From Gamarada debralockiae (lineage: Eukaryota; Ascomycota; Leotiomycetes; Helotiales; Hyphodiscaceae), in NCBI GenBank assembly GCA_002803225.1, contig NXFV01000538.1, forward strand, positions 1-14,225: DNA of 14,225 nucleotides. Reading direction: 5' to 3'. A program made the position numbers and the translations under genes. Positions 7,939 to 14,225 of the stretch are shown piece after piece; the first letter of the stretch is position 1, and each line of letters opens with the position of its first letter. A model generated the notes under the pieces. It was not told where the DNA came from and did not search any database. It worked only from the letters and a program-made list of their open reading frames with translations.

Positions 7939-8865
7939 ATGGGTGAGGGACAGCCTCTCCTAGCGCTCGGCGTCAGTCCTGACAGCATCTAGGGCGACAA
8001 CGAAAACGAAACCACCGTCTATGCCCAAGCCCTCGGACAAGGAAGGGCACTCATCTTCCATTTCCACCTGAACACCAATAACCCACCCCAATCACTGTCA
8101 AGCCGGATCGTCAGCCGCTATCACGACCTCGAGGTGTCGAACGAGGCGTTCACCTTCCAAGATCGAGGCGCTATGCGAAGCGCTATCTGGTCTACTATAG
8201 CTACGGTCTGGCCCAGTTGTATCGTCGAGCCGGCAATCCTTGAACCAGGTGCTGTGATTGATCTCACCTCTAACGAAACTGGAGAAATCATCTGGCTAGC
8301 TTATAGGGAACCTCTCTTTACTCAATACCTTGATCTCCTTCGCAATATCCAGCCGAGCGACCTGGTAGCCCAAGATGTCAGATGAACTCCTGCCTCAGGC
8401 ACCTCTTTTGGGCTCCACACCTCATTTCCCCATGTATTTAGTCTCCTCCTACCTTAGATTCTATTCTACAGACTTTTCTCCCATCCGACACAAGATCACT
8501 CTCCTCGCATCGTCGACATCTCAGAGGTTATTCTGCTCGAGGCCATGGGCGGCAGAGGCTGCTGCAAGCTAGCGCGAGTCCAAGCGGGCTCGGGGGAACC
8601 GTCAATATTTGTCTTCAAGGGCATCGACTTCCAGACCTACCTGCAGCTTCACGATGACGACGATGAGTTTGCCCATACCATGGTGGACACCTGGCGGCGG
8701 TCGAGCAAATTGATTGCGGACATGCCACCGCATCCCAATATCCAATCACCCCCCAAGATCCTGGTCTCCGTTCGCAGCTCGGATGATGACTCGGTGCTTG
8801 TGGGTCACTGCAAGATATATCTTCTCCTCAACTTTAGAAATGTGCATAGGCTTTTACGCTGTTAA
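7939..8865 (+). pseudogene. Fungal kinase-like protein, 5' part only, three stops
   Basis: A single frame from ATG 7939 stays protein-like to about 8805, interrupted by TAG at 7990-7992, TGA at 8383-8385 and TAG at 8455-8457. The frame finally ends at TAA 8863-8865. The N-terminal ~190 residues contain TVYAQALGQGRALIFHFHL and are followed by a kinase-like N-lobe: a glycine-rich stretch (MGGRGCCKLARV), a lysine strand (FVFKGIDF) and PPHPNI. After about residue 289 the sequence becomes unrelated AT-rich DNA, so the catalytic loop, the metal-binding motif and the rest of the kinase domain are missing. All three stops can be explained by C-to-T changes (CAG to TAG, CGA to TGA). The family resembles degenerate protein-kinase-like proteins common in Aspergillus. 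A functional product is not expected. Confidence 0.8.
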
Positions 8866-9078
8866 ATGCTAAAATTGAAAAATTAGATTTGGAGACATTT
8901 AATCTTTCGAGCAGAATTAGGATTCCATATGTGAAGGTCAACTGTGGACTAATAATACTTTCAAGGTCGTATTCGGAATCGGTTTCGGGTAGAAGCGGCG
9001 ACTTCCAGTTTCACACACGGTTGGTGCCTGTTGTGAGACGTAGGGCAAGTTTCAACACTAAAAGAACGACGAGTGCTC

Positions 9079-9085
9079 TATAAAA
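9079..9085 (+). promoter_or_regulatory. TATA box of the methyltransferase gene
   Basis: TATAAAA lies 106 bp before the ATG at 9191, a normal distance for a fungal core promoter. The DNA from 8866 to 9078 has no other feature that I can support. Confidence 0.5.
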
Positions 9086-9190
9086 GGAGTTGCTTGCACT
9101 TGACGGAGTATTGACGACGTTTTCGAAGAGATCATTTATGATTTGTTTCCCAACTTTCCATCCACGCTGACAACGCAGTCGTGATTTATC

Positions 9191-10107
9191 ATGAGTTCGA
9201 GGCCTTTGGAAGACAAGTACCCAGGGACGGGCACCTCAAAGGAAACGCAGCGTCTGCGCGTGCAGCACAATCTGGTCAAAGGTGCATTCGAAGGCCTCGT
9301 TCTCTGTCCAGCCGATCTTTCTAATCCTGATGTGCGGATTTTGGACTCAGCAACAGCAGACGGCTATTTTCTCTACGACCTGCGCTCTCAATTAGCGCAT
9401 CCGAATTCTGCCGAATTGATCGGGACAGATATTGCGGAATATCCGGATAGAACTGGCCTTCCAAAAAACATAAAGCTCTACCAGCAAAATATTCTCGAAG
9501 AATGGCCAAAAGAATGGGAGGGCACGTTCGATTTTGTACATCAGCGCGCTTGTATGGCAAATGTACCAACGTATGAGGATGGGGTGAAAGTCATGGAAAG
9601 ACTCATCAAGCTTGTTAAGCCTGGAGGATGGATTCAGATTGTTGATGGGGCCATGCCAACTGGGCCTATCGAGGAGAGTGATACGCCAAGCATGAAGATT
9701 TTTAAGACTATGGGTCATTTTCTGCAGCAAATTAAACGCAACCCAATGGCGGGAAAGCAGATCTTTGAAATGTTAGAGAAAGCTGGGGACCTAAAGGTGA
9801 TGGGCAACAAAGAGGTGATCGCGATGTTAGGGAAGGGAGCTCCGAGTAAGGACTTGGAAACCGTCGGGTATGAGGAGCTTATGGGACTAGTTGTGAGTTG
9901 TCCGATGAGTAGAATCTTTCAAACGAACTGAGCGATTACTGAGTCTCGGATCTTCTACAGGGTGCCGTGGCTCCTGCATTGAGAGACATGCCCAATCCAC
10001 CGATGCCCGCTGATGAGTTTGAAAACTTGGCGCCATTGGCGTTAGAGGAAGCGCGGACCAAGGGAGTTGAAATGTTTTGGTATGCGGCATGGGGACAACG
10101 TATTTAA
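9191..10107 (+). CDS. SAM-dependent methyltransferase, class I fold, 282 aa
   Basis: The exons are 9191-9892 and 9961-10107. The 68-bp intron has donor GTGAGT and acceptor CTACAG, and splicing preserves the frame at a codon boundary. Motif I is ILDSATADG (residues 50-58), a variant of the usual DxGxGxG loop. An acidic strand end, GTDI, has Asp80. FDFVHQR follows at 113-119 and LVKPGGWIQIVDG at 141-153, a typical post-motif strand. The C-terminus reads GVEMFWYAAWGQRI. By layout it belongs to the fungal LaeA-like methyltransferases that modify small molecules, and the N-terminal DKYPGT...RLRVQHNL pattern reminds me of GliN-type N-methyltransferases (from memory, uncertain). It has no signal peptide, so it is probably cytosolic. 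No synthetase or oxidase gene lies nearby, so it is an orphan here and its substrate cannot be inferred. Confidence 0.9.
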
Positions 10108-10502
10108 AGTCCGTAGGCCTCAAAGTTTATTCAATTCTTTTCCATATTATGTCTGCATTCGAGAATCGGTGCTTACTGCAGAAATCAGAATATCAGGTGT
10201 CAATCGTTCAGCACGTTTCAGTTACTAACAGTGGCCTTGCCTTCCTAAGGCGCTAAGGCCTTCACCGATCCCTGCAAGTTCCAATCGCTCAGTTTGAACG
10301 AATTTGTTGATTGGAATTGCCTAATTGGGTATAGCCTATGTTTTCCCCTCGTTTGTAGTATAAGAGAGCTCTTCCCCTCCTTGGATTTTCAGCGCCTTAG
10401 ATATCAGCTAGCTCTAAAAATGCCAACTATATTTCGCCCCCAAACAGCTCAACTGACAAGTACAGGTCGGTACGGAACACTCAAACGCATATTTCAGCAA
10501 TG
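10108..10502. other. Intergenic, 3' flank of the methyltransferase gene
   Basis: There is no gene. Two small inverted repeats are visible. One is a nested hairpin at 10233-10260, with GGCCTT/AAGGCC outside and GCCTT/AAGGC inside. The other pairs TTCCAATC at 10279-10286 with GATTGGAA at 10309-10316. A 69-codon frame at 10294-10503 has no protein-like character. Confidence 0.5.
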
Positions 10503-10808
10503 ACAAAACTTCCTCAAAACTTGGTTACATTTACTAGAACCTGATTTCACAATCGTAAAGAAAGATAAATTAAAAATAAACTGTTGCTCATGGTGTCATG
10601 TGACATTCACGTGATAGCGTATTAGCTACGTCAGCATGGGTTGAAGCTAGGCCGGCAGAATGCTGACCGCCTTTGGGAATGGCCGGCCTCTTCGGCATGG
10701 AAAAAAGTGGCCGAAATTGGCACGTCGCCCCTCTCCTAAGACCCTTATTTTGGTAATAACAAAACTTCCACAAAACTTGATTAAATTTGCTATAACTTGA
10801 TTTTAGAA
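10503..10808. repeat. Pair of 50-bp direct repeats, 256 bp apart
   Basis: Positions 10503-10552 and 10759-10808 both begin ACAAAACTTC and match at about 42 of 50 positions by direct comparison. They flank or invade the foldback cluster and probably reflect two copies of the same small element or a local duplication. Confidence 0.75.
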
Positions 10809-10951
10809 CTCTCAAGAAGCCAAACTATCGTCCTATTAATTTTTGGGAGATTTAATTAAGTTTTGTAGTTGTTCTTTAAGCCTTAAAGTAGGATGTAGTT
10901 TTGGTGGGCACGGACCAATATCGGCCACTTTTTTCCATGCCGAAGAGCCGG
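10683..10951. mobile_element. Foldback / MITE-like element with 37-38-bp inverted arms
   Basis: The arm at 10683-10720 and the reverse complement of 10915-10951 differ by one indel and one substitution. Key words are CTCTTCGGCATGG and AAAAAAGTGGCCGA. Inside lies a second inverted pair, 10770-10788 with 10848-10866 (17 of 19 matching), so the 269-bp unit folds as a nested hairpin. It has no coding capacity. Size and structure fit a miniature non-autonomous DNA element, but I could not define a target duplication, so the true ends may differ. Confidence 0.6.
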
Positions 10952-10989
10952 CGAAGAAAAAAGTGGCCTAAATTGGCACTGCACCCACC
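10903..10989. repeat. 87-bp imperfect palindrome sharing the same arm motif
   Basis: The left half, from GGTGGG at 10903, pairs with the right half ending CCCACC at 10984-10989. Both carry GGCCACTTTTTT in opposite directions, and roughly three quarters of positions pair. The centre is near 10946 (GAGCCGGCG), so there is almost no loop. It overlaps the right arm of the 269-bp foldback, which means the two structures share a block. Confidence 0.65.
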
Positions 10990-11121
10990 CTAAAGATTGT
11001 ATGTTTATATGTAAATAAATCAACCTATTCTACTTTTATAATAACCAATTGCTCGAATTAAGTCTTGCAAGTCTCGTATGATTATTATACTAAAAGACCA
11101 CACAATTGTAGAAGAGCTAGA

Positions 11122-11214
11122 GGTCAAATGACGAAATATTAATGAAGATATATCTGGTGGTGGTGCACGTGCCAATTTGGGCCACTTGTTTCTTCGCCGT
11201 AGACTCATTTGACC
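11122..11214. repeat. Perfect 10-bp inverted repeat enclosing a fourth copy of the arm motif
   Basis: GGTCAAATGA at 11122-11131 pairs exactly with TCATTTGACC at 11205-11214. Between them, 11169-11191 carries GTGCCAATTTGGGCCACTTG, the same motif found at 10701-10723, 10915-10934 and 10957-10979. The 93-bp unit may be a tiny terminal-inverted-repeat element or a remnant of one. Confidence 0.6.
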
Positions 11215-11269
11215 CATGGTATGGAGAGCCAGCGATTCCACGTAAATCAATGTAATATCAACTCAACAC

Positions 11270-11336
11270 TAAATTTATTTTATATTAAATATATATAATT
11301 TTTATTTTTATTTTTTATTTTTTATTTTATTATTTT
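11270..11336. repeat. AT-only low-complexity tract with ATTTT/ATTTTT units
   Basis: About 65 bp consist almost entirely of A and T. From about 11297 on it is a run of ATTTTT-type units, i.e. a microsatellite on the + strand. Such tracts are often nucleosome-poor. Confidence 0.7.
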
Positions 11337-11386
11337 GGCGAATTTCTACCTAGCATTTATAGTTGTTCTTTAAGCCTGAAAGAAGG

Positions 11387-11749
11387 TTTTACTTACCGTC
11401 CCCGTAGAGCCCCCTGTACCTTTCCGGGGAGCGGGAGAATGGCATGTTCCTAGAAAGCGTCGCCGCTGAAAGAGCTTAGCGAGCCCACTTATGCTGTACC
11501 TCCGTATACATGCCCCGGAACGAATGCGGAGATAGGCATCCCTGGTGTCCACTGTGAACACTATGGCCGATTTGGGGCCAGATTAGCCGTTATTTTTGGC
11601 TAGGGGCAATAATTCCTTTGCTAAGATTCTGAGGCCCTCTGCTGCTTCTGCTACTTTCTGGAACTTCTGTAGTTTGTACAGCCTGAAACCGGCCTTTACC
11701 TGTTTCCTTTTTTCCCCCTTGTTCATCCGGCAGCACGTCACCCACCACC
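11387..11749 (+). promoter_or_regulatory. Upstream region of the carboxylesterase gene
   Basis: There is no gene here. A GC-richer stretch at about 11397-11440 includes CCGGGG at 11424-11429, which fits the CreA consensus SYGGRG, so carbon repression is possible but rests on one site. A pyrimidine-rich leader (about 11696-11749, with runs of T and C) precedes the ATG, whose context CACCACCATG is good for initiation. I see no TATA box. Confidence 0.35.
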
Positions 11750-13912
11750 ATGAGGTCTACGACTAGGGTGCTGGCAGCAGTTGCTGCTGCTTGTGCTTGT
11801 GCCTGTGTTGCAGAAGCTCGAGTCACACCTCGTTCTTCTACTGGCCCGATCGTCGACCTTGGTTACGCAACCTATCAGGGCTATTACAACAACACCTACG
11901 CGCTGAACGTCTGGAAGAGGTGAGGAAAGTGCAGTGTGTCTGCAGACTGGATTTGCAGTGCAGAACCGTTGACTCCATCTTAATCACATCACATTCATCC
12001 CCACAGAGACCCTGATAATGACCACCCTTCTCCTCCCAGCATCCGCTATGCGCAACCTCCAATTGGCGACCTGAGATGGCAAGCTCCTAAAGCCCCTATT
12101 GTGAACAGCAGCAGCAGCGAAATTACTCCAGCAGTCGATCAGCCGCCGTTGTGCCCACAGACAGGTGCTTTTGGAACTCCAGCCATTTACGGATTCAACA
12201 CTGGTCTTGGCGACGAGGACTGCCTCTACTTGAATGTCTATGCTGCCCCAGATGCATCTGACCTTCCTGTCTTCCTCTGGATTCGTGAGTTACTTGTCTT
12301 TTCCCAAATCTCGACGACCAAATACCAGCTGCTGACTACAAGCTCGCAGATGGAGGTGGTTACTCAGACTTCGGAGCGGAGTATGATCCAAGCGTGTTGA
12401 TGAACACCAACGATAACGGCTTCATCACTGTCGAGATCCAGTACCGCTTGGGTGCATTTGGTTATCTTGCTTCCTCGGACGTCAAGGAACATGGTAAACT
12501 GAATGTCGGTCTCTTGGACCAGCGTTTTGCCCTCGAATGGGTCCAAGAACACATTGCCAAGTTCGGCGGCGACCCGACCCGCGTCACTGTGGGCGGTGAG
12601 TCGTCCGGCGCTGGTTCTGTTATGTATCTGTCTATGGCATACGGCGGGGAAGAGTCCAATCTCTTCAACAATGTGAGTAACCCTCCACACCCAAAATCAC
12701 CCTTCCCTCTGCAAAGAAGAGCTTAGCAACTAACCATCGCATCTACAGATCATTGCAGCTAGTCCTTATGTACCTGCAATCTACAACTATGATGACTCTG
12801 TTCCCACAGGAAACTACAACGACTTTGCTGAACTGGTTGGGTGCGGTGCCGACGCTTGCACTGCGAACCAGTATTCGAGCGTATTCGAGTGTCTTGTTGC
12901 CGCTGACACTGATGTACTGCAAAATGCGAGCGGCACCGTGTCCACCACTCGAGGCTATTTTGGCACCTTTGCCTTCTTGCCTGTCATTGATGGCGAGTTG
13001 ATCACAATCCGGCCATCAGAACAGCTCCTTGCCGGACAAGTCAGTGGTCGACGATTACTTGTGGGAGTAAGTACTAGTCTTCCTCTCCTCCAACCCTGGA
13101 ATCAAAGCCTACCAAGGCCGCACCGGTACTAACCTTGGTAATAGAACAACGCAAATGAAGGTGTCCCCCTCAGTGATCCCACTATTCGAACCCTAGAAGA
13201 ATATGACGCCTGGGTCTCAACTGCTTTCCCACTCTTCAGCGAGGCAGACAAGACCCTGCTTGATTCCGTGTATCAAGTCGCCACGGTTCAGCCCGGTGAC
13301 GATGGAGTTCGCTTTGATACACTCGGCAGCTCTGGCCCGACTGCGCTCACCATCTCCGGAATGGCAACAGGTATCCAACAGGCCGTATTTGATATTTTCG
13401 CCGAGTCCACCTTTGACTGCCCTGGATATTGGATGGCCGAGGCATTCAGCCTGGGTTCTCGCCGGTCTTGGAAATACCAATACTCCCTTGAACCGAACTA
13501 CCATGGCGCCGATCTCGCCGCCTACTGGTCTGTAGGCGCAACAGTACCAAACGCAGACTTCAGATACTCGTTCCAGAAAATCTGGGGCAATTTCATCGTC
13601 AATGACAACCCAGCCATTTCCGTCACAGATGCCACAGCCAACTATACCAACGCTACGGTCCCAATCGCCTCCCCTCGCTCCTCGACGATCTTGTGGCCTG
13701 AATACTCGATTCTTTCACCGCAGCAAATGGATCTCAACACCACCGGCGGCGTTGTCGACCTAGTCACAGTCACGGATGATTTGAGCTATAATGTCCGGAC
13801 GGGTAATGGGATCGTGAACAAGTTCAGTCTAGTTGACAGTTACACCTGGGAAGGTGGCCGCGGTGCTCGTTGCGATTTCTGGCGCACCGTCTCGTCGAGC
13901 GTGCCTTACTAA
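11750..13912 (+). CDS. Secreted type-B carboxylesterase/lipase, five exons, 607 aa
   Basis: The exons are 11750-11919, 12040-12284, 12350-12672, 12749-13066 and 13145-13912 (1824 nt, in frame). The introns are 120, 65, 76 and 78 bp; introns 2-4 show CTGAC or CTAAC branch sites. The start at 11750 gives a clear signal peptide with an Ala/Cys-rich core (about residues 1-22), so the enzyme should be secreted. Family landmarks follow in order: IRYAQPPIGDLRWQAP after the first intron, EDCLYLNVY, the oxyanion-hole HGGGYSDFG (His139-Gly142), the nucleophile elbow GESSGAG with Ser223, the acidic residue Glu357 in NNANEGV, and catalytic His472 in YHGADL. The triad is complete, so ester hydrolysis is expected; the substrate (lipid, cholinester, plant ester) cannot be told. 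The elbow has Ser where GESAG is usual. The gene stands alone on its strand, with about 310 bp of 3' flank to the window edge. Confidence 0.93.
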
Positions 13913-14225
13913 GATAGGTGATAGACGTCGATTATAATAGAACCTCTATATCATTAGTTGCTATTACTATTACACACAGTGGTTCGTTGTAGTGGCATAA
14001 TATAGTGTGGTTGGAGAAGGAAGGAATCCTGGTTCATGAAAATAAGTGCCTTATACGCGTTTTGGCTCAAACTTCGGCTTGCTTACTGTAATAATCTCTC
14101 TAACGGAGCAGTTTCACCAAAGTTTGAGCTTCACATTTCCCGGGCAAAGGATCGTGGTGGTGAAACAGGTAGTTCGATATCGGAATCTCGACATGAGCAA
14201 TTTCCATTTCCGTCTTTGGACCTGA
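13913..14225. other. 3' flank of the esterase gene with two interlocked inverted repeats
   Basis: GCTCAAACTT at 14065-14074 pairs with AAGTTTGAGC at 14120-14129. GTTTCACC at 14111-14118 pairs with GGTGAAAC at 14159-14166. Both pairs are perfect and the two overlap. They may be regulatory sites of a gene beyond the right edge or repeat remnants. On the minus strand the frame is open from the window end to a stop at 14100-14102 (41 codons), too short to call. Confidence 0.4.

Larger units (their letters stand above)
10866..11386. repeat. 27-bp direct repeats bounding a ~490-bp block
   Basis: TAGTTGTTCTTTAAGCCT begins at 10866 and again at 11360. Over 27 bp (10866-10892 and 11360-11386) 25 positions match. 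The enclosed block contains the 87-bp palindrome, the inverted pair at 11122-11214 and the T-rich tract. It could be a duplicated flank around an insertion, or two ends of related elements. Confidence 0.7.

Noticed and set aside
7972..7992. Apparent mini-intron GTCAGT...CTGAC...TAG that would remove the first stop of the kinase-like gene
   Set aside because: At 21 bp it is far below the minimum spliceable length, and the two later stops would remain.
10294..10503. 69-codon open frame on the + strand
   Set aside because: There is no recognisable protein character, promoter or splice context, and it ends at the start of a repeat.
12364..12690. 108-codon open frame on the minus strand
   Set aside because: It is antisense to exon 3 of the carboxylesterase, whose catalytic elbow is encoded on the + strand.

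Overview
The window reads as nuclear DNA of a filamentous ascomycete, most probably an Aspergillus/Penicillium-type member of the Eurotiales (inferred). The reasons are short GT..AG introns with CTGAC or CTAAC branch sites 15-30 nt before the acceptor, pyrimidine-rich leaders, secreted hydrolases of fungal type, and gene families that look Eurotiomycete-specific. There is no bacterial-style operon structure. No identity could be checked by database search.

Layout. Positions 1-600 are an AT-rich minisatellite of alternating ~20- and ~26-bp units, split by a solo LTR (77-363) with a perfect 5-bp target duplication. A second, more decayed solo LTR lies at 748-944. A three-exon gene (1229-3511, 655 aa) encodes a conserved fungal protein of unknown function. 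The gap 3512-4876 holds a broken reading frame and a possible gypsy-type LTR fragment with a strong hairpin. A two-exon gene (4877-6150, 404 aa) encodes a secreted pepsin-family aspartic protease. A third solo LTR (6996-7166, target duplication GGGGC) sits in the next gap, followed by a TCACCC repeat and the leader of a kinase-like pseudogene (7939 to about 8805). That pseudogene carries three in-frame stops and has lost its 3' part. A two-exon gene (9191-10107, 282 aa) encodes a SAM-dependent methyltransferase. The gap 10108-11749 holds a cluster of nested foldback, MITE-like repeats. A five-exon gene (11750-13912, 607 aa) encodes a secreted type-B carboxylesterase/lipase with an intact catalytic triad. 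The last ~300 bp hold only inverted repeats and an unconvincing open frame at the edge.

Taken together, this looks like accessory chromosome territory: well-formed but functionally unrelated genes (protease, esterase, orphan methyltransferase, unknown protein) separated by relics of retrotransposons and small foldback elements. All four intact genes are on the + strand, each probably transcribed on its own. I see no coherent biosynthetic cluster and no clear new defence or mobile system. The most unusual structure is the foldback cluster at 10.5-11.4 kb. The most informative evolutionary record is the trio of solo LTRs together with the kinase-like pseudogene, whose stops could all come from C-to-T changes.
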